From: Haemaphysalis longicornis
Taxonomy: Eukaryota > Arthropoda > Arachnida > Ixodida > Ixodidae
DNA length: 64,000 nt
Direction of reading: 5' to 3'
NCBI GenBank assembly: GCA_013339765.2
Contig: JABSTR010001164.1
Location: 186,001-250,000 of the forward strand
The notes beneath the pieces were generated by a model, which was not told the DNA's origin, ran no database searches, and worked only from the letters and a program-made list of their open reading frames with translations. A program made the position numbers and the translations under genes. Below are positions 30,431 to 64,000 of this stretch, one piece after another; positions within the stretch are counted from its first letter, which is position 1; the number at the start of each line of letters is the position of its first letter.

Positions 30431-30890
30431 AAAAAAATTACCATGCCTTCCTAAAGGAAGTTGAAAGGAGCGCGAAAAAGCTTTCTAACATCAAAAATGC
30501 GTCAAAGGTGTTTCAAAACATTCGCTAAAAGTGCATAAAATCGTCGCTGAAAGTGCGTCCAATTGATCGTCAAACCTTCAAAAGCCCAAATCGCAAACTA
30601 AAAACGAACCCATGCGACGATTTTTCGCGCACTAAGTAAACGCATGTACAAACGGTCTAAATGTATACCGATATGTGGTTTACGAGATAAAGGTATACGA
30701 TGGTACTCCTGTATGATCGATGCATGTATTGCCTTATCTAGAACGCTGCTTGTTCGCGATTTTCAACCAACCATTTTTACACAATGGAAGCCAGGTTCCA
30801 CGCACGCACCGTGTGTTCAGCGATCTCATCAGAGCTTTTTGGTCGAACCAACTGCTCTATGGGGAAATGCATTAGTTCTGTGACAGGACG
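30431..30890 (+). repeat. Dispersed repeat, copy A of an inverted pair
   Basis: Nearly its whole length matches the reverse complement of 41235-41673, for example AACGAACCCATGCGACGATT here against the complement there. No coding content. The class is unknown; it is possibly a MITE, since the outer bases are related. Confidence 0.65.
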
Positions 30891-32245
30891 CTGTCAGTCT
30901 CACTAAGAAAGTTTCGCCTTAAAAACACAGACGCTGCTCGGCGTGGTCGGCGCTGTAAGCGTGAACGCGCATTGAACTTGGATGCAGCCTGCGATTCCTC
31001 GTAGGCGTTTGCCCCACTGTACGGCAAACGGATTCCTTGCTCCAGTAAAAGACTCAATCAATCAATCAATCACTTTCTAATGGCACGCGCCCTTATTCTT
31101 TCCCCCTGCCCCCCTCTCCGCACACCTTCCTCGGAACCTAGGAACGAACGAGCGACGCTTCCACTGTGCAAGCGCACATGGCGCTAGCTCGACCTTGGCG
31201 GAACTTGAAGGTCAAATTGATGGAACGAGGCATTCTCTTGGTTTGCACCTGGATTCATAGAGCTTTCGCTTTTAAAGATGAACGTGACCTGTGTGTTTTC
31301 ACGTACATCTGTGGCTCCGGCACAACGTCAAGGGAACAGTCATCGCGATTGCTCATTTTGCTTGCCATCCACGTCTCCCTCAGCTGTTTACAGACATTTT
31401 GTTGGATTGCATTGTTGTTGTTGGATTGCAAGTTTGTTCCCCTCACTCGGCTTTCCTAAGCGTTACACCCCCAGCAAAGCCTCGGCGGGAGCTAGTTGTT
31501 CCGTGTCGGCTCCAGTTAAATACAGCCCCCAAAACGCGCGTACATACAAGCTGCGCGATATCAACCTCTTGTTCACAGTTCGTGGTGCCATCGTGCATTT
31601 CGTCCAGAAGATGAGGTGGTATCGAAGTTTTGCGCGTGCTGTCAGATGCGCATTAAGACGGTCCCCGACCCATCGTCTTTCGTTTTAAATGTAGACCGGC
31701 GTTGAACCGGAACGTACAGCGCTCGGGGCAAGGTCAAGTCCCATCACTTTCTCTATAGTCCAACCAACTCGGCGGCTATCGACCCGAGCGACGTTGGTCT
31801 CGTCTGAGGGTTAGGAAAAGGAAAGTAAGTGCACTGGAGATATTATTGAGCACGGCAGGGAGCTCACTTGCATTAAACCCAGCCTGTGGGGAGTGAAAAT
31901 ATAGAGGAGAGGGTTAAAAGATAGATAGGGAAAGTGAGAAGAAAGAATAGATAATGGGGCTAAGTCAGGCTATCAGTAGCACGTCAGGAGCGACGTGGTA
32001 GGCCATCTCAGGTACGCTTCTACCGAGCGTGATCATATACACCAAAGGTGCGAGCACAATGGGACCAAAAAGCTAAGGAGGTCAAAGACCCCGGTCAGAC
32101 TAAGTTTCCTGGTTGCACCGACGGCGCCACTGGCCTCTGCACCATTTTGCTTGGCTGCAGCCACGCCCAGTTTCGCCGAGAAGCCCTTGACAAAGAGGCC
32201 CAGATTCGCCGCGTCCGCACACGTCCAAGCGCGGCGTGACTTGGG
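30891..32245. other. No recognised gene; 3' flank of the metalloprotease gene
   Basis: Contains a TCAA tail at 31053-31071 of an unidentified retroelement, and short frames only. The 3' UTR of the minus-strand metalloprotease must lie here, but I could not identify its poly(A) signal. Confidence 0.35.
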
Positions 32246-32247
32246 CG

Positions 32248-56495
<24,248 letters not shown>

Positions 56496-56723
56496 CCTTT
56501 TTCGAATGGAGCTCGCGGGTCCTTGGTCCACTGAACGGGTGCCTGCTCAGGCGTGACGGTCCCTTCCGGACACGACCTCGCGCTTGCGCCGCCAGAGAAG
56601 CGTCCTAAACCCGCACGCAGCAGTACACTATGGGAGGCTGTCGGTCGGAAGCAGACCTGCTCTCCTGTCGAGCCGGCGGCGGCGCTGATGTAGCCTTGGC
56701 CCTGACTCTCGTCGCGGGACGCT

Positions 56724-56730
56724 CTATATA
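56724..56730 (-). promoter_or_regulatory. TATA box of the metalloprotease gene
   Basis: The minus strand reads GGGTATATAGAGCG. About 27 bp downstream is GAGTCAGGG, an Inr-like TCAG near 56703, giving a 5' UTR of about 207 nt. Confidence 0.5.
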
Positions 56731-56749
56731 CCCGGCGGATCCCTCGTGA

Positions 56750-58440
56750 CTCACGGAAACACGTGGGAGGCATGCTCAGCGTGAGCACGACGTCAACTCG
56801 CACTGTGCGCCCACGTGGAGTTGCCACTCACTCGCTGTCGTCGCCTCCGGTCTCCAGGGGTTGCACGTCCACTGCATATCTCCCTGTTGAGTTGTCGAAA
56901 CAACGCTCAACAACCTCTGGCTTTACGTGCACTAGCTGTCTTTGTTTCCGCTCGGATGGGTACGCTCTGTTGCAACAGAAGCCTGTTTGGTCGTCAGCAA
57001 GATTCCCGGGGATGTTGACGTAACGCTGCAGGAACGGACTGCGGACGTCAAGCTGGATATTAATTGAATTGCGTTTCAGGCACATCTGGGTCTTTCATTT
57101 TTATGTATCTTGGTCTGTTAACCAACGAAGACCATCCATTTGGAGTTCACAAGGGCGGTGGAACTGATCCCTACCAGATTTCTGGCCCTCGCGTGTACGT
57201 CACAGCTGGAGCATTACATGTTTATGCCAGCACCAGAAAGATGCTTGTTTAAAGCTGATACGGCCGAACCTCGTTATGTCGAAGTAGTATCGGGACAGCA
57301 AATTAGTTCGTTATATCCGATATTCGTTGTAACAGTACATGTAAAGATCGGCTCTAAGTAATAGGCAACCCAGCTCGCGCAAATAAATGCATTTTTAAGG
57401 CTTCGAATTCACTATAAACAAGGTAAACCTTACCTTTCTCCTTGTTGCATTTCAAGCTCAATAAAGCGGAACCTGATAACGTGAAATTACTACGGAATAA
57501 ACTTCAATTGACAAAACAGTCCTGAGTTCTTATTTATTTGAGGAAGGATGTGATCCTCGTCTGGTGGCTGCTCACAGCACTGAGCAGGATGGAGTTTTCC
57601 ACAGTGTCGACGAACAAAAGGGCCTTTGTACTTCTTCAGTCTCGGAAGACGGCGTTTTTTCCAAGTATCTTCTCAGCCTCCTGGTCAATTATTTCTTCGT
57701 TACATCCAAAACCACGCGCGGCCCTCGTGGTTTCACTTTCATTCTAAAAGAATAAGTGTCTTTGAAATAAAGCGCGACCAAACAAAGTTGTCAAAATAAA
57801 CACCGTACACAGCAGGCACGTCCCAAAAGGGAGGAGCGTCGCGCCGGTTCTCGCGGCCTTGCATGCGTAATCTTGCGAACGGAAATTAAACTTTGCAGTT
57901 AGATATCTCGGAGTACGGATGCGCTAGAAGAATTCTGCCAAATGAAACTGCGTGGAAACACGATTGCGTCTGACTTTTCAATACAAACATGCCTGCTTAC
58001 TGCAGACGCTAAAAAGTTTATAATTCAATTCTAGTTAATTAGGCCACCGACATAAATAGTTACCGCCTCATTATGTGTCCCCCTGGGTGAATAACCTTAA
58101 TTTAAAGGTGGTGTTCACGTAGATCTAAGCGCCTGATTATTAAAAAAACATGTAGACTTAACTTTGATCACCCTGTATAGTTGTCGGCTTTATGGGGAGG
58201 AGACCATTGATCCTTTCCCGCTGTCTTGCCGACGGTTTCCACTGCGAAGACGATCCCCTTTGCCAAGTGGGTCCTTCCTTGTCGGTGCCTAATTTGTCAC
58301 CGTTTAGGTAATCGGGCTTGGTTTCTGCCACTAGTATGTCTGCTGCGCTCTTCACTGTTTCATTTCCGAAACCGGTTGTTTAACGTGTCAGTAACACGCA
58401 TTTACATTTTAATTCACCTTCATATTCTAAATATGTTCGC
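56750..58440. other. Upstream flank, mostly unassigned
   Basis: Contains a Tigger-like terminal fragment at 57262-57360 (AACCTCGTTATGTCGAAG then TTCGTTATATCCGATATTCGTT). The rest has no recognised content. Confidence 0.4.
57262..57360 (+). mobile_element. Tigger/pogo-like terminal fragment
   Basis: CCTCGTTATGTCGAAG-TAGTATCGGGACAG and TTCGTTATATCCGATATTCG resemble the repeated TCGTTATAACGAA termini of Tigger-type elements. Confidence 0.4.
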
Positions 58441-58445
58441 TATAC

Positions 58446-58490
58446 AGTCAAACCCGACTATAACGAACCCGGATAGAGCAAATTATGCTA
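58446..58490 (+). mobile_element. Left end of a Tigger-like element split by a LINE
   Basis: CAGTCAAACCCGACTATAACGAAC is a Tigger-like terminus. It stops at the 12-bp target site CAAATTATGCTA and resumes at 63398. Confidence 0.5.
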
Positions 58491-58699
58491 GGAGGAGGAG
58501 GAGCAGTGCAACTTTTATTGTTTCGAAAAGTCTTGCGGATGGAGCCCTCAGTCCAGGGCGCCATTGGAGCAACCCGCCGTCTTCGCCCGTTCGATCAGCT
58601 GCAGCTGTCTGCTGGAGCAAGAGATAGCGAGTTCTCTCTCCCACTGCTGTCGGGAGGGGTTTGGGAGGGTGTCAATGTGGGGGTTAACTTGGCATTCTC

Positions 58700-61600
58700 A
58701 TACCATGTGGTAAAGCGTGGCAGGGACGCCGCAGTGTCTGCACAGGGGATCGTAGAGGGTGGGGTGTATAACGTGCAGCCTCGTAGGGTGAGGGTACGGG
58801 TTCGTCTGGAGTTGACGAAGAGCAGACTGTTGGGGCCTGGTTAGTTGCTCAGAAACTGGAGGGTATCGCATTCGGCAAAGCCGGTAATGCTGTGTGATGT
58901 CCTTGTACGTGAGAAGGGGGTATACTGTCCTTTCCTCTTCTTCTAACGGTGCTCGGCTGACCAAATCTCGAGCGAATGCGTGCGCCGCCTGGTCTCCCCA
59001 GAGAGAAGAGTGGGTTGGAGTCCAGATTATTCTTATGTTTCTCCGAGATGGAAAAGGATGATGCCAAGAGCAATCTAGGAAATTCTTCCTGCCGCATAAT
59101 TTCTCTATGCCGCTTGGCAGTCCGTGATGATGGTGGACGCTCGGGTTTGGGCGATTGCGAGGGTGATTGCCGTCTCTTCTGCTTGATGCGTTGTTGCCAT
59201 CCGTAATGTTAAGCTACTGAGGAGGGAGGGGGGTGTGGCGGTTACATCAGCTTTTACTTTATACCGGGCATAGTCCGCGGTGTCAGTGTATATTACCTCC
59301 TCGGATTTTCCGTATTGACGTTGAAGAGCTTCTGCCCTAGCCGCTCTTCGTGCTTGATGGTGTTCGGGATGCATGTTCCTCGGCAAGGGGTGAAGTTTCA
59401 GTCTTGTCCTGATTTCTAGAGGGACTATGGCCGCGTCTTCCGTCTCCGTGAGAGCGTTAAGCTTTAAAGAGGTCAGAACTGATCGACCGGTGTTCGTGAG
59501 GCCGAGCCGGACTTGCTGCGCCGTGAGATGGGCTTCTACAATTTCTTCTATGGTGTTGTGTATCCCTAGTGCTGCAAGATGTTCGGTGGACGTTGTCCGT
59601 GGGAGGGCCAAGGCTTGTTTGTAAGCTTTCCTAATAAGCGTGTTGAGCTTTTGTTTGATGCTTGGAGGATGGTGTAGGGGGTTACGTATGCGAGGCGTGA
59701 AATTATAAATGCTTGAACGAGCTTTATCGTATCTTGTTCTTTCATGCCATACTTTTGAGTCGATACTCTGCGGATCATTCTCGTTATCTGAGCTGTGGAT
59801 GAGTCCAGTTTTTGAAGTAGGCGGGTGTTCTTGCAGCTCTTCTTGATAAGTCATGAATTGTGATGTGATCGGTGGGTTCTATGCGTATACCGTCCATCAT
59901 TATGTAGAACGAGGTAGCTGGGTCATGACGACGTTTTTGCACAAGTAGGAGTTCGGATTTTTGGGGAGGGCAGGCGAGTCCGCATTCTTTCGCGTACGTG
60001 TATACAGCATCTGCAGCCTGTTGCAATCTCTCCTGCATTTCCCCTTCCGACCCTTTGGCTATCCATATTGTGATGTCGTCTGCACAAAGACCATGTTTTA
60101 TGTCTGGAATGCTTCCAAGTTTTGGGGGAAGGTTTATCATTGCGATGTTGAACAGCACCGGAGATAATACAGTGGCTTGCGGCGTGCCTCTGCTTCCATA
60201 TTTGTGGGGGTCGGACTGCAGGTCACCTACTTTCAGGATCGCCTGTCTGGTTGTTAAAAAATCTCTAACGTAGCCGTATGGACGTTCTCCGCAGTCTAAG
60301 GAGGCGAGATTTCTGAGTATGGCTGTGTGGGCTACATTATCAAATGCTCCCTTTAGATCGAGTGCGAGAATTGCCTTGGGTGCATTTTTGCTGGCGATCT
60401 CAAAAATTTCTTTTTTTAATTGTAGTAGTATGTCCTGCGTCGATAGCTTTGGCCGGAATCCAAACATTGTGTGTGGTATGCGATCGGTGTCCTCGAGGTA
60501 GTTCTGAAGTCTCTGTAGAACGACGTGCTCCATGAGTTTCCCAACGCAAGATGTTAAAGAAATTGGGCGTAGGTTCTCTATACATGGTGTTTTCCCCGGT
60601 TTTGGCAAGAGCCTCACTTCTGCCTCTTTCCATTCTTTGGGAAGCTTGCTGCCGGTCCGACACTCGTTCATATAGTTAGTGAGGAGCTCTATAGAAGTGT
60701 CGTCGAGGTTTATCAGTGTTTTATTGGTGATCTTGTCTTTGCCGGGAGTGGTGTTTTTGTGCGGAGTTTGAGGAGTGCTGCGCGTACCTCTGCCGTAATG
60801 ATGGGCTTGTCTAGTTCCAAGTTCAGGGATCCTGTGTAATCACGGAGCTAATCCTGTTGTACTTCAGGGAGGTATCTGTCCCTAAGCGCAGTGATGAGTG
60901 ACTGCTCGCTACCTTGAAATTTATGCATTATTGTTTGCATTGTCTTGCAAGTTTCAGATTTACTTCGGGCAGGATCTATGAGGTAGCGAAGGAGGTTCCA
61001 CGTTTCGGAGGTACTAAGTCTGCCACTGAGGCCATCGCACATGTCGACCCAGTTTTGGTGGCATAACTTTGCTGCATGTGTTGCTGCCTCAGTGATGATT
61101 TGCGCAATACGTCGTCTGAGCTTTTTGTTATGACGTTGGCGTTTCCACCTCCGCATGAAGCTATTTCTCGCCTCCCATAAGTGTGCGAGATGGTTGTCAA
61201 TTGCTGGCGTTTCGATGCTTCTCTGAATATTCTTGGTGTAGGTGTTGACTTAAGCGGCTAGCGTTTGTGCCCATTGTTCAATGTCCTTGATTTCTTCTTG
61301 CTGCGCCTGGCTTCTGGCCTTTCTGAAGATATTCCAGTAGGTTAATTTGACTGCGCCTAAATTTCTCCTATATTGAGGTCCCGGAAGCACAGTTTCTATA
61401 ATCATATGATCACTTCCGAGATTATCCTCCCTGTTATGCCATGTGGCTCTCGGAGCGTTGGCTGCCAGCGTAAGATCGGGTCATGTGTCCCTCACCGTGC
61501 TCGTGCCGATTCTGGTCGGTAGGGGGTGTTCTGTGAGCAGAATAAGTTGCTCGTCATCCATGATGGTCAAGAGTGCGCGGCCCCTCTTTGTTTGGTATGT

Positions 61601-62161
61601 GTATCCCCAGGCGGTGTGTGCCGCATTGAAATCACCGGTGACTATGAAAGGGTTTTCTGCTGCGATACGCTTAGCCTGACGAATGATATCCTCCAATCTA
61701 ATTTCGTGGTTTTTAGGGCGACAATATACGTTGAGGACAAATGTGCTCTTTTTCTTCGTCTTCTGAGGAATTAATTCTACGGGAATGTTATCATGGTTAT
61801 GAGTGGTTAGTTGATGCTGTATGGCCGTGATGTCCTTTTTAATGAGCGTACACACGTCTCTCCCGTTCTGCGTGGTGATAGCTAAGCAGCCGGGCAGTTT
61901 AGCGATTGAGGTCGTTTCCTGGATGGCTACGACATCTGGAGGATCAGAGAGGAGGGAAACGTACTGTTGGAGATCGCCTCTTTTATTTTTAAAGCTGAGG
62001 CTATTCCACTGCCAAATAGTTAGTTTCGGTTGCTGCTTGGTTTTAGAAGGAGTCGTCAGCGGCTTAGTTTTAGAGTGAGTCGTCATATCCGGTGTTTTTG
62101 GTGTCCGCAGGTGTCGCGTCGTTCGTTTCTGGTCTGCTGTACTGCTTTTCTCTTCAAGCAA
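58700..62161 (-). pseudogene. LINE ORF2: endonuclease, reverse transcriptase, RNase H (broken)
   Basis: It overlaps the end of ORF1 by 8 bp, suggesting coupled translation. The endonuclease (61481-62161) has IWQWNSLSF, VVAIQET and GDFNAAHTAWGY. A TGA then interrupts TSTVRDT...PDLTLAAN. The RT (59784-60671) has LRPISLTSCVGKLME, ALDLKGAFDNV, GTPQATVLSPVLFNI and CADDITIW (CADD in place of the usual F/YADD). After a frameshift, thumb and RNase H follow (VIYTDTADYA, HQAEETAITLA, IITDCQAA), then a tail with CRHCGVPATLYHMV. At least four disabling changes are visible. Confidence 0.8.
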
Positions 62162-63397
62162 AGCGATTTGTGGGTGTTTGCTGTTGTCGTTCCAATCGTT
62201 CTACCCGGGCGACCAGATTTTGACTTCGCTCCGCCAGTTGGGTCAACTGACTGCTGATTTGTTTCATTTGGGAATCTCGCACCGTTTCGTGTATTTCTGT
62301 CAAGCAATTCTGCAAATCTTCTTTCGTTATGAAGTTATTTTGTTTTCCGATATCCAGGGGCTGGGATGTCTCTACCTTGCGTTTCTTTTCACTGGCTGGT
62401 TGTAGAGGTGTGAGGGGCTGTTGCTGTTCTGCGTGTGGTTTCATTGTTTCGAGCACAACCGTTTGTTCTTGTTGGGAAGCCGATTGCTGCGGAGATTGTT
62501 TTATTATTAAAGTTTTGAGGCTTTGAATTTCTGCTCTGAGTGTTTGTAGCTCACGCTGTAGTTTCTCGCATTCGTTACACCGGGGTTTAGCATTGGCGGG
62601 GGGAGCAGTGGGAGAGAGAATTGACGCCCAGCTCGCCTGGTGTTGCTGTGTCACCACTTCGTCCTTGGGCGGTGGTGGCAAGTTTCTAGTCCGGGATCTC
62701 GACCTTGAGCGGCTCTTCCCACCTCGGGTCGATGATTCCGAACGGCTGCTGCCTGGGGGTCTCCTGGTCGTACTCCAAGATCTTCGGGTGGTGTCGAGTT
62801 GTTTCCGTTCTCGGCGCCTTTGACGTGCGAGATACGGCTCTTTAAACGTCGAACAGCAGCCCTTGGTAGCCGTGAGATGATCTCCTTGACAAAGTTCACA
62901 CTTGGGGTTGCACAAATGATTCGGTTGCGGGTCCCGCAATCCACACTTTTCGCACGTTTTTACGTCCGGTGTGCGGCAAACGTCTGAGCGATGTTCTCGT
63001 TGGTAGCACTTGTAACAGTAAGGTGTTGTCTTCTTATATAGGTAGCATCGTGTCTCTGCGCCTCTGTAGTAAACGTAGAAGGGGACCTTTGGGCCGAGGA
63101 TAGTGACGACTACGGAGCTCGACTGTCCTGGGCGCCGGCATGCTGCGAATTCGTAGCCTGGCATCCGAAGGTTGTCCAAAATTTCTTCTGAAGTGTGGTG
63201 GCCTGGGATGCCGTGAATGACCCCCTTACTTGAGGCGTGTGGGAAGAGGCCGTAATGATTGACGCGGTAGTACATGCCTTGTAACTTCAACTTTTCTATG
63301 CCGTCCAGTTTCCTTGCAGCCATCTCGTTCGGCGTGCTGACGGTGGCAATGTTATGTGCCGGGTCGAAGCGCAACTCACGTGGAAACAAGCGAATAT
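62154..63397 (-). CDS. LINE ORF1, N-terminally truncated (gag-like, zinc knuckles)
   Basis: The frame is open through the 5' junction and gives about 411 codons. A RLFPRELRFDPAHNIATVS start lacks the true N-terminus. Then come three Cys-rich knuckles (YCYKCYQREHRSDVC, CEKCGLRDPQPNHLC, CELCQGDHLTATKGC), an Arg/Ser-rich linker and a coiled coil (QRELQTLRAEIQSLK). It would bind element RNA and form the RNP. A promoter is not expected after truncation. Confidence 0.75.
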
Positions 63398-63409
63398 CAA
63401 ATTATGCTA

Positions 63410-64000
63410 TATACCTATAGCAAAACAAAATCTGTTACGAAAATGTGTGCGTAACATATTCCTTATGACGAAGTTCTCATCTGATATATATCGAACTCGG
63501 CGTGCCTAGAATGGCCGCCAAAATGCATGGTCTCGGAGAGGCGATTCAGATTTTTATTGGCCGCGACCACTGAGCAAAGGTCGCGACTGAGACATTGCGC
63601 CTCATATGGAGTGTCATGAGGCCCGACACTTTCCGTAACTGCTTCCGACGCGTGGAACTCACGACGGAACACCGCCCAGTCAGTGAGTCCGGACCACGAC
63701 GGCAGCTCGCCAACCTTCCCGATGCTGTGCCGAAAGGAGTGTCCTTCGAAGATTTCCTGAGTGTCGACGACGACGTTGCCGTCACTGTAAGCCCCTCGGA
63801 CGCGGGCACCGTTAGCAGCACCGTCGTAATGCTGATGAGAAGCACCGAGGAGGCTGGGGATGTCGCGAGTGAAAGCCGTCCGATGCTTAATGAAGTGCTT
63901 TCAGCAGTCGATGTCCTCCGCCAATATTTCTTTGACATTGAAGGACACGAACTCGAACTGGTGCAAACAATGTCTCGTGTAAAGAATGCTGTGCTAGTTG
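63410..64000 (+). mobile_element. Right part of the Tigger-like element (continues past the edge)
   Basis: Resumes after the LINE target site and contains a TGATATATATCGAACTCGG string and the transposase C-terminal region. It is cut by the window end. Confidence 0.5.
63571..64000 (+). CDS. Tigger/CENP-B-type transposase, C-terminal part, partial
   Basis: Open from the stop at 63571 to the edge, about 142 codons. It has WSVMRPDTFRNCFRRVEL, which matches the W-x-V-x-x-x-T-I-R-N-C-F-x-x-x-G/A-F segment after the DDE domain of pogo/Tigger and jerky proteins. An acidic linker follows, then NEVLSAVDVLRQYFFDIEGH as in their C-terminal helix. The DDE catalytic core is not in this window. It could be a domesticated host gene, but the terminal-repeat context favours a transposon. 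Confidence 0.6.

Larger units (their letters stand above)
58491..63397 (-). mobile_element. LINE of the R1/I group, 4.9 kb, 5'-truncated, with 12-bp target duplication
   Basis: Oriented minus. CAAATTATGCTA occurs at 58479-58490 and again at 63398-63409, directly outside the element. Contents in order: ORF1 with zinc knuckles, ORF2 with apurinic endonuclease, reverse transcriptase, RNase H and a C-terminal knuckle. Presence of both endonuclease and RNase H points to the R1/I superfamily. Several stops and frameshifts in ORF2 make this copy inactive. It entered a Tigger-like element. Confidence 0.85.

Overview
The window looks like nuclear DNA of a hard tick (Ixodidae), probably metastriate. 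It has long introns, GT-AG exons, repeated copies of a tRNA-derived SINE resembling the tick Ruka family, several LINE clades, hAT, PIF/Harbinger and Tigger elements, foldback MITEs and many microsatellites. It has no bacterial operon structure. The species cannot be fixed from sequence alone.

Two host genes stand out. On the + strand (about 4.5-23.3 kb) is a candidate centromeric histone H3 (cenH3/CENP-A). A Pro/Ser/Arg-rich tail exon (5879-6383) is phase-compatible with a diverged H3-fold exon (22592-22921) and a poly(A) signal at 23302. The 16.2-kb intron between them is full of transposons, and the first exon is uncertain (possibly 4543-4571). On the - strand (56.5-32.2 kb) nine exons join in phase into a secreted ADAMTS-like zinc metalloprotease: TATA promoter, signal peptide, propeptide, M12B catalytic domain with HExxHxxGxxHD, disintegrin-like domain, and a Thr/Arg-rich tail in place of thrombospondin repeats. 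Two one-base surpluses in short homopolymer runs (exons 2 and 8) break the frame as given.

The rest is mobile DNA and its remains. 0-5 kb: mostly unassigned, with a LINE 3' end and a strong hairpin. 5-23 kb (cenH3 introns): Penelope fragment, foldback MITEs, LINE 3' ends, a 2.7-kb PIF/Harbinger-like element with a THAP relic, two copies of a 16-bp-unit minisatellite, and a possible solo LTR. 23-32 kb (between the genes): SINEs, a hAT MITE, an RTE-like LINE, and an E-box minisatellite split by a SINE. 32-56 kb (metalloprotease introns): two copies of a 0.7-kb terminal-inverted-repeat element, a 1.4-kb hAT with a nested SINE, an RTE-like LINE broken by two insertions, and simple repeats. 57-64 kb: a 4.9-kb LINE with endonuclease, RT and RNase H, inserted with a 12-bp target duplication into a Tigger-like element whose transposase runs off the right edge.

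The two host genes are not evidently functionally linked. All exon joins are inferred from phase, splice motifs and family similarity; there is no transcript evidence here.
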